42,424 nucleotides of DNA from positions 1 to 42,424 of the forward strand of contig NZ_JNYZ01000053.1 of the NCBI RefSeq assembly GCF_000717335.1. Reading direction: 5' to 3'. Shown here piece after piece: positions 19,188 to 26,913 of this stretch. The DNA is from Amycolatopsis jejuensis (GTDB lineage: Bacteria; Actinomycetota; Actinomycetes; Mycobacteriales; Pseudonocardiaceae). Under the pieces are notes generated by a model, which saw only the letters and a program-made list of their open reading frames with translations, made no database searches and was not told where the DNA came from. The stretch's first letter is position 1; the number at the start of each line of letters is the position of its first letter. A program made the position numbers and the translations under genes.

Positions 19188-20489
19188 ATGACGTGGAGCA
19201 ACTGGGCCGGAACGGCCAACGCCACCCCGCTGCGGGTGCACCGGCCGCGCAGCACGGCCGAGATCGCCGAGGTCGTGCACGGAATCACCGAAGCAGGGCA
19301 CCGCGTCCGCGCGCAGGGCAGCGGCCACTCCTTCACCGCGATCGCCGCGGCCGACTCCGACGCGCTCGACCTCACCGGGTGGACCGGCATCGAGCGCGCC
19401 GACCTCGAGACGAACCGGGTCACCGTCCGCTCCGGCACCACGCTGCGGGACCTCAATGCCGCGCTCGACCAGCTCGGGCTTGCCATGACCAACCTCGGCG
19501 ACATCGACGCACAGACCATCTCCGGCGCGATTTCCACCGGCACCCACGGCACCGGCGCCCGCTTCGGCGGGATCGCCACGCAGATTGCCGCGCTGGAGCT
19601 CGTCCTCGCCGACGGATCCGTGGTCACCTGCTCCGCGGACGAGCGGCCGGACCTCTTCCACGCCGCCCGGGTCGGCCTCGGTGCGCTCGGCGTGATCAGC
19701 ACCGTGACCGTCCAATGTGAACCGTCCTTTGTGCTCTCCGCGCAGGAGCGGCCGGAGCCGCTGGAACAGGTACTGGACGGCTTCGACGAGTTCGCGGCGG
19801 ACAACGACCACTTCGAGTTCTACTGGTTTCCCTACGGCAGCAAGGCATTGGTCAAGCGCAACAACCGGCTGCCGCTCGACGCGGAGCGGAAACCGTTGTC
19901 CCGCTTACGTCAGTTCGTGGACTACGAGCTCACCGAGAATGTGGGTCTCAGCGCGTATTGCCGTCTCGGCCGGGCGATGCCGAAGGTGGTCCGGCCGCTG
20001 GGTCGGGTCGTCGCGAATCTGTTGTCCGCCCGCGAGTACAGCGATCTGTCGCACCGCGTTTTCGTGACCCACCGCGGGGTCCGGTTCGTGGAGTCGGAAT
20101 ACGCCGTGCCGCGCGAATCCCTGCACGACGTACTGGCCGAGCTGCGTGCCTTCGTGCCGCGCCTGCAGAACCCGGTGACGTTCCCGGTCGAGGTACGCGT
20201 GGCCGCGGCCGACGACATCTGGCTGTCCACCGCGAACGGCCGCGATTCCGCGTACATCGCCATTCACCAGTTCGTGGGAATGCCTTATCGCGAGTACTTC
20301 GACGCGTTCGCCGCCATTGCGGGCCAGGTCGGCGGCCGTCCGCACTGGGGCAAAATGCACGACCTCGACGCCTCGGTTTTGCGCACCCGTTACCCGCATT
20401 TCGACGATTTCCTGCGGGTGCGCAAGGAGTGCGACCCGGCCGGGACCTTCGCCAACACCCATCTCGACCGGGTACTCGGGCCCGCCTGA
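19188..20489 (+). CDS. D-arabinono-1,4-lactone oxidase family FAD-linked oxidoreductase
   Basis: The 433-aa protein belongs to the VAO/FAD-binding type-4 group. The FAD domain shows RVRAQGSGHSFTAI, with the histidine that carries covalent FAD in several relatives, and ISGAISTGTHGTGA. The C-terminal ALO domain ends with PHWGKMHDLD, the usual active-site signature, and CDPAGTFAN. Substrates in the family are sugar lactones or alditols. The ATG at 19188 follows a good sigma70-type promoter. Its stop codon directly abuts the stop of the converging PRPP synthetase gene. Confidence 0.92.
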   Translation: MTWSNWAGTANATPLRVHRPRSTAEIAEVVHGITEAGHRVRAQGSGHSFTAIAAADSDALDLTGWTGIERADLETNRVTVRSGTTLRDLNAALDQLGLAMTNLGDIDAQTISGAISTGTHGTGARFGGIATQIAALELVLADGSVVTCSADERPDLFHAARVGLGALGVISTVTVQCEPSFVLSAQERPEPLEQVLDGFDEFAADNDHFEFYWFPYGSKALVKRNNRLPLDAERKPLSRLRQFVDYELTENVGLSAYCRLGRAMPKVVRPLGRVVANLLSAREYSDLSHRVFVTHRGVRFVESEYAVPRESLHDVLAELRAFVPRLQNPVTFPVEVRVAAADDIWLSTANGRDSAYIAIHQFVGMPYREYFDAFAAIAGQVGGRPHWGKMHDLDASVLRTRYPHFDDFLRVRKECDPAGTFANTHLDRVLGPA

Positions 20490-21428
20490 TCAGGCCGGTT
20501 CGAACAGCGAGCTGACCGACTCTCCATTGTGGATCCGGCGCATGGCCTCGGCCAGCGCCGGGGCAATGGAGAGAATGCGCAGTTTCTCCGTGCGCTCGGG
20601 CACCGGCACGGTATTCGTGCACACGATTTCCAGCACGTCCTCCTGGCTGCCGATCCGGTCGAGCGCCCCGTCGGCGAAGAGCCCGTGCGTGCACGCCACC
20701 CGGATCGACCGTGGGTCCATTTCCCGTAGCCGGGTCAGCAATTCCAGCACCGTGCTGCCACGCGCGATCTCGTCGTCGAGCACGATCACGTCGCGGCCGG
20801 TGATGTCGCCGATCACCGACGTGATCTGCACGCGGTCGTCGGCGTAGCGCTGTTTGGCGCCGGCCGCGACCCGCGCGCCGAGCAGCCGGGCGAAATGCGC
20901 GGCTTCCTTGGCGTTACCCAGATCCGGCGACACGACGGTGGTCCGCGAGAGGTCGTACTGCCGGAAGTGCCGGGCGAGCTCGTGCAGCGCATGCAGGTGG
21001 TCGACGGGCACGCTGAAGAACCCGTGTACCTGCGGCGAATGCAGGGTCATGGTGAGCACGCGGTCGGCGCCCGCGGTGACCATCAGGTCGGCGACCAGCC
21101 GTCCGCCGATGGAGATCCGCGGCGCGTCCTTCTTGTCCGACCGCGCGTACGAGTAGTGCGGCATCACCGCGGTGGTCCGTGCGGCCGACGCGCCGCGCGC
21201 GGCGTCGAGCATCAGCAGCAGCTCGACCAGGTGCTCCTGCACCGGCGTGACGAGCGGCTGGATCAGGAAGACGTCGCGCTCGCGGCAGTTGGCCTGGAGC
21301 TGGACCTGGAGACAGTCGTTGGCGAACCGGTCGACCTGTACCGGCAGCAGCGGTACCCCGAGGTGAGCGCAGATTTCCTCGGCGAGCTCGGGGTGGGCGG
21401 TGCCGCTGAACACCGCGATGTCGCGCAT
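20490..21428 (-). CDS. Divergent ribose-phosphate diphosphokinase (PRPP synthetase-like)
   Basis: The 312-aa protein aligns by eye with PRPP synthetases along its length: MPHYSYARSDKKDAPRISIG (ATP-binding flexible loop region), LHSPQVHGFFSVPVDHLHAL, VVSPDLGNAKEA, and a PRPP-loop-like VIVLDDEIARGST. Several landmarks differ from housekeeping enzymes: FSDGE is FANDC, ARQDR is ARSDK, DLHA is TLHS. It is therefore probably a secondary paralogue, either active with altered regulation or specialised. It overlaps the next gene upstream as TGATG and belongs to a three-gene operon. Confidence 0.87.
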   Translation of the reverse strand: MRDIAVFSGTAHPELAEEICAHLGVPLLPVQVDRFANDCLQVQLQANCRERDVFLIQPLVTPVQEHLVELLLMLDAARGASAARTTAVMPHYSYARSDKKDAPRISIGGRLVADLMVTAGADRVLTMTLHSPQVHGFFSVPVDHLHALHELARHFRQYDLSRTTVVSPDLGNAKEAAHFARLLGARVAAGAKQRYADDRVQITSVIGDITGRDVIVLDDEIARGSTVLELLTRLREMDPRSIRVACTHGLFADGALDRIGSQEDVLEIVCTNTVPVPERTEKLRILSIAPALAEAMRRIHNGESVSSLFEPA

Positions 21429-22078
21429 CAGAGCGCGGACACTGCGTCTTCGACCGAGTCGTCGCCGGAGATCAGCTCCAGCGTGCGCCGGACCGTACCC
21501 GGGGCTTCCAGCAGCGCCAGCAACACCGCGGCGACGTCCTCGCGCGGCACACTCGCCCGGCCGGTCTTCTCGGCGATTTTCACCCGTCCGGTACCGGAAT
21601 CGGTGGTGAGGGCGCCGGGGCGCAGGATCGTCCAGTCGAGGTCGCGGGCACTGAGGTCGTCCTCGGCGGCGCGCTTGGCCCGCAGGTACGCGGCGAAAAC
21701 CGGGTCGAGGCCGGGGGCGTCCGGGTTGTCCGCGCCCATCGAGCCGACCTGGATGAAGCGGCGGACCCCGGCCTGCTGCGCGGCATCGGCGAACAACACG
21801 GCGGCGCCGCGGTCGACCGTGTCTTTGCGGGCTTCGCCGCTGCCCGGACCGGCGCCCGCGGCGAAAACCGCGACGTCCGCGCCGGACAGCACGCGGGCGA
21901 CCGCGTCCACATCGGACGTTTCGAGGTCGAGTACCACGGTCTCGGCGCCGACGGCGGTGAGATCAGGCTCGTGGGCGGGATTCCGGACGATGCCGACCGG
22001 TTCGTCGTGCCGCTGCGCAAGCAGCTTTTCGAGGTGCAGGGCGATCTGGCCGTGTCCGCCGGCAATGACGACTCGCAT
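21428..22078 (-). CDS. NAD(P)H-binding protein, atypical SDR
   Basis: The 216-aa protein has a Rossmann nucleotide-binding start, MRVVIAGGHGQIALHL (GGxGxI), a LDWTILRPGAL segment and a VPREDVAAVLLALL helix, typical of NmrA/YwnB-like atypical short-chain dehydrogenases (NAD(P)-binding domain 10/13). It lacks the classical YxxxK pair in the expected place, so it may sense or bind the cofactor rather than catalyse. Located between an unknown gene (17-bp gap) and the PRPP synthetase-like gene (1-bp overlap), it is part of one operon. Confidence 0.88.
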   Translation of the reverse strand: MRVVIAGGHGQIALHLEKLLAQRHDEPVGIVRNPAHEPDLTAVGAETVVLDLETSDVDAVARVLSGADVAVFAAGAGPGSGEARKDTVDRGAAVLFADAAQQAGVRRFIQVGSMGADNPDAPGLDPVFAAYLRAKRAAEDDLSARDLDWTILRPGALTTDSGTGRVKIAEKTGRASVPREDVAAVLLALLEAPGTVRRTLELISGDDSVEDAVSAL

Positions 22079-22095
22079 GTGGCCCGAGTCTAGTG

Positions 22096-22749
22096 TCAGT
22101 CCGCCTCGGCGGGCACGACGTCCGAGCGAAGGAGGAGGTCGTACGCCATCTCGTTGACCCAGCGCGACACCGGGTCCTCGCCGAGCAGCACCCGGTCGTG
22201 GTGGGTGTCGAGGTCGAGGTCGGTGGTGGCGTGCGGGTCGGCGGTGACGACGGCGAGGCCGTACGCGCGGGCCCGCGGGAGGCAGTTCGCGACGTAGTCC
22301 TCGGTCAGTACGGCAGGCGATGGGAGCACCATCGCGGCCTCGCCGTAACGGGAAAACGGAACCGCGGAGGCCATCGCGGTCCGCCAGTGCCGGGCGACCG
22401 CGAGGACACCGATGATCTCGGCGGCCGGCGCGGGTGCGGTCGCGGCCAGCTCTGGCCAGGTCCAGGTGTCGACGAGGGCGCGATCGGCGACGGGACCGAC
22501 ACCCATCGCGATGCGCTCCGCGTGCACGTCGGTGCGGAGCCGCGCGACGATGCTGACCTTGCGGCCGAGCAGGGTCGTCGCGGGCAGCACAACGCCGTTC
22601 CAGCCCAGGAGGGCCGCGGCCTTGCGCGCCAGCTCGTCGACGCTCGCGGGGAGCTCGATCGGCGGCAGCACCCGGCTCGCCGTCGTCCGGCTGCGCTTCG
22701 CACCGCCGGCGACCGTCGAGCGCTCGGTGTTCTGTGGGGTAGCCGCCAC
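22096..22749 (-). CDS. Conserved hypothetical protein heading the PRPP synthetase operon
   Basis: A 217-aa protein that I cannot place in a family. It has a basic, low-complexity N-terminus (about 1-25), then an alpha/beta pattern with TWTWPELAATAP, IIGVLAVARHWRTAM and AYGLAVVTADPHATTDLDLD, and an acidic C-terminus. No signal peptide or membrane helix is seen. The GTG start at 22749 is set by AAGGAGG 7 nt upstream; an upstream in-frame ATG at 22803 has no ribosome-binding site. It is the first gene of a three-gene operon, so its role may relate to nucleotide or NAD metabolism, but this is only context. Confidence 0.75.
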   Translation of the reverse strand: MAATPQNTERSTVAGGAKRSRTTASRVLPPIELPASVDELARKAAALLGWNGVVLPATTLLGRKVSIVARLRTDVHAERIAMGVGPVADRALVDTWTWPELAATAPAPAAEIIGVLAVARHWRTAMASAVPFSRYGEAAMVLPSPAVLTEDYVANCLPRARAYGLAVVTADPHATTDLDLDTHHDRVLLGEDPVSRWVNEMAYDLLLRSDVVPAEAD

Positions 22750-23171
22750 GAGTCCGCCTCCTTCAATCACCTGTACCCGTGCACCGTGGAAAAACCGGCA
22801 CATGAACTGAGTACCAGTGCGAAGGCGCGTGGTCTCCGGGTTGACCGGCCGTGTGCGATCGGCGGCGCTCAGCGGTCGGTGACCGGTCGGTGGGCGGTCG
22901 TTCGACTTCAGCCCGACCGTGCGGCCAACCGAGTGAGCAGGGGGTGAATGGCGGGTACGGAGCGCTTCGACCCCGCCCTGTCCCGGCCGGTCCCGGCATG
23001 GGCAGCCGGGGCAGCGCGCTAGTCCGATCGGCCTAATCCCCCGCGTTCCACAGTGGACTTCCGCAGGTAGCGGGCGTCACCCGGACGGCGGGTGAGCTTC
23101 GCCGCAGCGGCGGAGCCGGGCTCCGGTTTAGGGTTACCCGTCGGTCAAAGTGCCTGCCGGGAGGACCAACG
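22750..23171. other. Divergent intergenic region, no gene seen
   Basis: This 422-bp spacer separates the minus-strand operon from the CitE-like pair. It contains clustered CGGTCGG-like words at 22870-22900 but no strong dyad or coding frame. TAGGGT near 23132 may be a -10 for the plus-strand operon. GGGAGG followed by ACCAACG just before 23172 is the ribosome-binding site. Confidence 0.4.
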
Positions 23172-24242
23172 ATGCGCTCGCCGAAGGACTTCTTCGCCCC
23201 GCTCGCCGTGGGAGCACCACAGCCGCCGCGGCAGATCCCGGTGCGCCCGTCGCGGATGATCCACTTCTTCGACCCGGGTAACGAGAAGATGGCCGCGAAG
23301 GTGCCGGACCTCGCGAAGAAGAGCGACGTCCTGCTCGGGAACCTCGAGGACGCGGTGCGGGCCGACCGCAAGGAAGCCGCGCGCGCCGGGCTGGTGTCGA
23401 TCGCGAAGGCGACCGACTTCGGCCGGACCCAGCTGTGGACGCGGGTGAACAGCCTCGACTCGCCGTGGGTGCTCGACGACCTGATCACGCTGGTCACCGA
23501 GATCGGCGACAAGCTCGACGTGATCATGATCCCGAAGGTCGAAGGCGCGCAGGACATCCATTACGTCGACCGGTTGCTGGCACAGCTCGAAGCGCGCGCC
23601 GGGCTGACCGAGCCGCTGCTGGTACACGCGATCCTGGAAACGGCGAGCGGCGTGGCGAACGTCGAGGAGATCGCCGGAGCGTCCCCGCGGATGCAGGGGA
23701 TTTCGCTGGGCCCGGCCGACCTGGCGGCAAGCCGCCGGATGAAGACGACCCGCGTCGGCGGCGGGCATCCCGGGTACCTGGTGCGCACCGACCCGGTCGG
23801 CGAGGACCTTTCGCTCGGCCGCACGACGTACCAGCAGGACCTGTGGCACTACACGGTGGCGCGGATGGTCGACGCCTGTGCGATGAACGGGATCCTGCCG
23901 TATTACGGGCCGTTCGGGGACATCCGCGACGTGGTGGCGTGCGAGGACCAGTTCCGCAATGCGTTCCTGCTCGGCTGTGTCGGCGCGTGGAGCCTGCACC
24001 CGGTGCAGATCGACATCGCGAAGAAGGTGTTCTCGCCGTCGCCGTCCGACGTGGCGTGGGCCCGCCGAGTCATCGCGGAGATGGGCGACGGCACGGGCGC
24101 GGTGATGATCGACGGGAAAATGCAGGACGACGCGTCGGTGAAGCAGTGCCGGGTGGTGGTGGAACTGGCCGACGAACTGGCCGCGACCGACCCCGAGCTC
24201 GCTGCCGCGTACGACGCTGCCAGTAAGGAGATCCAGTCATGA
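23172..24242 (+). CDS. HpcH/HpaI aldolase / CitE-like lyase (malyl-CoA lyase type)
   Basis: The 356-aa protein resembles L-malyl-CoA/beta-methylmalyl-CoA lyases: [17 protein letters not shown] (metal- and substrate-binding acidic motif), [48 protein letters not shown] and [15 protein letters not shown]. Such enzymes cleave malyl-CoA or methylmalyl-CoA to glyoxylate plus acetyl- or propionyl-CoA in the ethylmalonyl-CoA and related pathways. It is longer than the second copy and carries an N-terminal extension, as in Mcl1-type enzymes. The start follows GGGAGG. It is coupled to the next gene by an ATGA overlap. Confidence 0.88.
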   Translation: MRSPKDFFAPLAVGAPQPPRQIPVRPSRMIHFFDPGNEKMAAKVPDLAKKSDVLLGNLEDAVRADRKEAARAGLVSIAKATDFGRTQLWTRVNSLDSPWVLDDLITLVTEIGDKLDVIMIPKVEGAQDIHYVDRLLAQLEARAGLTEPLLVHAILETASGVANVEEIAGASPRMQGISLGPADLAASRRMKTTRVGGGHPGYLVRTDPVGEDLSLGRTTYQQDLWHYTVARMVDACAMNGILPYYGPFGDIRDVVACEDQFRNAFLLGCVGAWSLHPVQIDIAKKVFSPSPSDVAWARRVIAEMGDGTGAVMIDGKMQDDASVKQCRVVVELADELAATDPELAAAYDAASKEIQS

Positions 24243-25099
24243 CGGAGCTGCGGCCGCGGCGCTCGGTGCTGTACATGCCCGGAGCGAACGAACGCGCGCT
24301 GGAGAAGGCGAAAACCCTGCCGGCGGACGCGTTGATCCTGGATCTGGAGGACGCCGTCGCTCCCGATGCGAAGGAATCGGCACGGGAACGGGTTTGTGCG
24401 GCAATTTCCGGGTACGGCTCGCGCGAGGTGACGATCCGGGTCAACGGCCTGGACACCGAATGGCACGACGCAGACCTGCGCGCGGCAGCAGCGGCGGGTC
24501 CGGCCGCGGTGGTGGTCCCGAAGGTGAACTCGGCGGCCGAGGTACACAACATCGAGCGCGCGCTGGAACTCGGCGGAGCACCGGACCACACGAAGATCTG
24601 GGCGATGGTGGAGACGCCGGTCGCGATGCTGCACGCGGAGGAGATCGCGGGCGCGTCGGAGCGGTTGACCGTGCTGGTGATGGGTACGAACGACCTGGCG
24701 AAGGAACTGCACGCGGAGTTCGTCCCGGATCGTGGACCACTGCTGGGCGGCCTGTCATTGTGCCTGCTGGCAGCTCGCGCGACCGGAAAGGTGATCCTGG
24801 ACGGCGTGTACAACGACGTGAAGGACGCGGCCGGTTTCGAGGCAGAATGCTTGCAGGGGCGGCAGTACGGGTTCGACGGGAAGACGCTGATCCATCCGTC
24901 CCAAGTGGAGCCGTGCAACCGGATCTTCGCCCCGTCGGCGGAAGAGATCGACCGGTCGCGCCGGATCATCGCGGCGTTCGAGGAAGCCCGCGCGGCGGGT
25001 CGAGGCGTGGTGACGGTTGATGGGCGGATGATCGAGAACCTGCATGTGGAGAATGCACAGCGGGTGCTCGCACTGGCGGAGGCCATCGGGGCGAAGTAG
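24239..25099 (+). CDS. CoA ester lyase, CitE-like (possible malyl-CoA thioesterase)
   Basis: The 286-aa protein is a compact CitE-family member: [71 protein letters not shown] and [13 protein letters not shown]. In organisms with the ethylmalonyl-CoA pathway a second CitE-like protein (Mcl2) hydrolyses malyl-CoA, and the pairing with an Mcl1-like gene suggests that split, but lyase activity is equally possible. AAGGAG precedes the ATG, which overlaps the upstream stop as ATGA. Confidence 0.88.
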   Translation: MTELRPRRSVLYMPGANERALEKAKTLPADALILDLEDAVAPDAKESARERVCAAISGYGSREVTIRVNGLDTEWHDADLRAAAAAGPAAVVVPKVNSAAEVHNIERALELGGAPDHTKIWAMVETPVAMLHAEEIAGASERLTVLVMGTNDLAKELHAEFVPDRGPLLGGLSLCLLAARATGKVILDGVYNDVKDAAGFEAECLQGRQYGFDGKTLIHPSQVEPCNRIFAPSAEEIDRSRRIIAAFEEARAAGRGVVTVDGRMIENLHVENAQRVLALAEAIGAK

Positions 25100-25192
25100 C
25101 GATCGAAAAAGACAAGTAGTCCAGCCCCAAATTATTGACAGCAGCAATCAGATACTTTTCTCGTGCCCAGAATCAAGCACGAGGAGGTACGA

Positions 25193-25801
25193 ATGTCCAG
25201 TTGGACCCTGGTTCTTGTCTGCTACGTGGCCATTGCCTTCGTTTCTTTTACGCCTACCGCAGTCACCATTTGCCGAAAAGGAAAGCTACTATCAGGCAAG
25301 CCATCATTCGAAGCGTCCATACATTTTTCCGATTTGGCCAAGACTCGCTTGATGCAGCATGAGGAGCGGATCCGTGGAGCGCTTACTTACTGGAAATCCA
25401 GGGCCGAAAAGGCGCAGTCATTTCAGCACTACTGCCTCGTTTGGGTAACTCTGTCCACCGCGTTAGTGCCCTTCCTCAGTCAGGCCGTGACCAGCGACCC
25501 CACCTCAAAGTGGACCGTGACGATCATTGGCGCACATGGCTTCATCCTGCTGGCACTTGCCCGAACCTTCCGAGTAGAGGAGAACCACAAGTCATTCCGA
25601 AACGGCGAATCTGAGTATCTGGACCTTCGACGGCGGATGCTTGACGATCCGACGTCGTTCGGACTAGACGAAGAAGAGCAACTGCAAAGTTACTTCAGGC
25701 TTTCAGCCGCAATCCGACGGTCAGTTCGAAACGCCGAGACTCGCAATTATCCGTCCGTAGACAAGGGGCCGGGCCATGGAACGCCCGGCTCGGCTCAATA
25801 A
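25193..25801 (+). CDS. SLATT/DUF4231-like membrane protein (candidate immune effector)
   Basis: The 202-aa protein has an N-terminal membrane helix (about residues 3-24), then a helical segment with ERIRGALTYWKSRAEKAQ, two closely spaced membrane helices (about 78-100 and 107-126), and a cytoplasmic helical tail (ESEYLDLRRRML, LQSYFRLSAAIRRSVRNAE). That layout, amphipathic helix plus two-helix hairpin plus helical tail, is that of SLATT/DUF4231 proteins, which occur with nucleotide-signalling immune systems and probably permeabilise membranes; assignment is by pattern only. GAGGAGG decides the ATG at 25193. Codon use is clearly A/T-richer than in the flanking CitE-like genes, a sign of transfer. 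TTGACA at 25135-25140 may be its -35. Confidence 0.7.
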   Translation: MSSWTLVLVCYVAIAFVSFTPTAVTICRKGKLLSGKPSFEASIHFSDLAKTRLMQHEERIRGALTYWKSRAEKAQSFQHYCLVWVTLSTALVPFLSQAVTSDPTSKWTVTIIGAHGFILLALARTFRVEENHKSFRNGESEYLDLRRRMLDDPTSFGLDEEEQLQSYFRLSAAIRRSVRNAETRNYPSVDKGPGHGTPGSAQ

Positions 25802-25846
25802 GGCTCGAAATTCAACACGTCGGTGTCACGCAACCGCTCGGATACG

Positions 25847-26407
25847 CTATTTTCCCAGGTCACCGAGCAGTCGCCGGTCCGGCGTGAGCGGAGCGGCACC
25901 CGCGACGTTCGCCAGCAGTTCGGCGACCTGCAGCAATCCCACGCGCATTGCTTCGATTTCGCCGCGCAGTTCCTCGATGTGTTCCCACTCGTTCTCGTGG
26001 TCGATCGCGGCCACGCCGTCTGCGCGGGTGGCTTCCCATGAACCCAGACGGGGGTGCCAGCGTGCGAGAAGTGGGCGTACCGCGGCGTTCAGCACGGTCA
26101 GGGCCAGCTTGCCGAACGTGATCGAGTCGGCGCCGTCGCGCGGGGAGGCCTCCGGGCCGTACTTGCGCAGGATGCCCCGCGTTGTGTCGAACAGGGTGTA
26201 CAGGCTGCTCAGCGCTTCGCGGGCGAGGCCTTCGTCGCGGCGGAGCCGGACTACCGAGATTCGCGTCGCCAGCTCGACGTACAGCTCCCACGCCGCTTTC
26301 GCCTCGGCCTGTTGCGGTGCCCACGACCCGCTGATCTCGCCCACGAACGGCAGCTTCAGCTTCACACCGACCTCGCGCGGGCGGAGGCGACGACCGCGCT
26401 TTCCCAT
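25847..26407 (-). CDS. Stand-alone WHPRL-domain protein B
   Basis: A 186-aa protein of no recognised family. Residues about 38-170 repeat the C-terminal domain of the TIR protein encoded at 26914-28635: WELYVELATRISVVRL, DEGLAREALSSLYTLFD, RPLLARWHPRL (WHPRL at 117-121) and IDHENEWEHI, then a long amphipathic helix. The N-terminal 30 residues are basic (MGKRGRRLRPREVGVKLKLP) and unique to this copy. It is coupled to the other small paralogue by TGATG at 26407. No membrane helix or catalytic motif is visible; it is likely all-helical and protein-binding. It converges with the SLATT-like gene. Confidence 0.75.
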   Translation of the reverse strand: MGKRGRRLRPREVGVKLKLPFVGEISGSWAPQQAEAKAAWELYVELATRISVVRLRRDEGLAREALSSLYTLFDTTRGILRKYGPEASPRDGADSITFGKLALTVLNAAVRPLLARWHPRLGSWEATRADGVAAIDHENEWEHIEELRGEIEAMRVGLLQVAELLANVAGAAPLTPDRRLLGDLGK

Positions 26408-26838
26408 CACCGCACCGCCACGAGAAGAGACCCGGCGCCGGCCAGTTCGGCCAGCCGTTCGGTGGCGTCGCGCAGCAGGACCTGCAGGTCGGCCAGTTCG
26501 GCGCGGAACACTCCGGCCTGGTCCCACGCCTGTTCGTGGTCGAACTGCGAAACCTCCGGCGGACGGCGTTCGAGGTGCGCCTCGAGCCGCGGATGCCAGC
26601 GCGCGAGAAACGGCCGTAACCCGTCGTTGAGGAGCCCGAACACCACCTGATGCAGTGAATCCGACGTGAGCAGCTGCTCCGGCGGATGCTGCGCCAGCGC
26701 GCGGCGGGCCTCGGTGAACACGCGGTACAGGCTGTCGAGGGCTTCGGACAGCAGGCCTTCGTCCGGGCCGAGCCGGACGGCGGAGATCCGGCTGGCCAGC
26801 TCGACGTGCAGTTCCCAGGCAAGGGATCGCTCGGACAC
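26407..26838 (-). CDS. Stand-alone WHPRL-domain protein A
   Basis: A 143-aa protein consisting almost only of the domain shared with its downstream neighbour and the TIR protein: WELHVELASRISAVRLGPDE, LLSEALDSLYRVF, LRPFLARWHPRLE (WHPRL at 81-85) and FDHEQAW, then a leucine-rich amphipathic helix. It contains no other domain. The GTG start at 26838 is supported by AGGAGGTGA a few nt upstream. It is transcribed divergently from the TIR gene with 75 bp between start codons, and coupled (TGATG) to the second small paralogue. It may bind the TIR protein's C-terminal domain as regulator, adaptor or decoy; inference. Confidence 0.75.
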   Translation of the reverse strand: MSERSLAWELHVELASRISAVRLGPDEGLLSEALDSLYRVFTEARRALAQHPPEQLLTSDSLHQVVFGLLNDGLRPFLARWHPRLEAHLERRPPEVSQFDHEQAWDQAGVFRAELADLQVLLRDATERLAELAGAGSLLVAVR

Positions 26839-26913
26839 ACTCACCTCCTGCATTCTGGAGGGGAGGATGGGTGCGATCAGATATGCAACGAGGACGGAAG
26901 GAGGATCGAGAGC
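26839..26913. promoter_or_regulatory. Divergent control region of the TIR / WHPRL genes
   Basis: Only 75 bp separate the start codons, so the promoters must overlap or lie within coding sequence, allowing joint regulation. AGGAGGTGA serves the minus-strand gene. GGAAGGAGG (26896-26904) serves the plus-strand GTG at 26914. An ATG at 26867 behind GGGGAGG opens only a short, out-of-frame reading frame. Confidence 0.55.
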
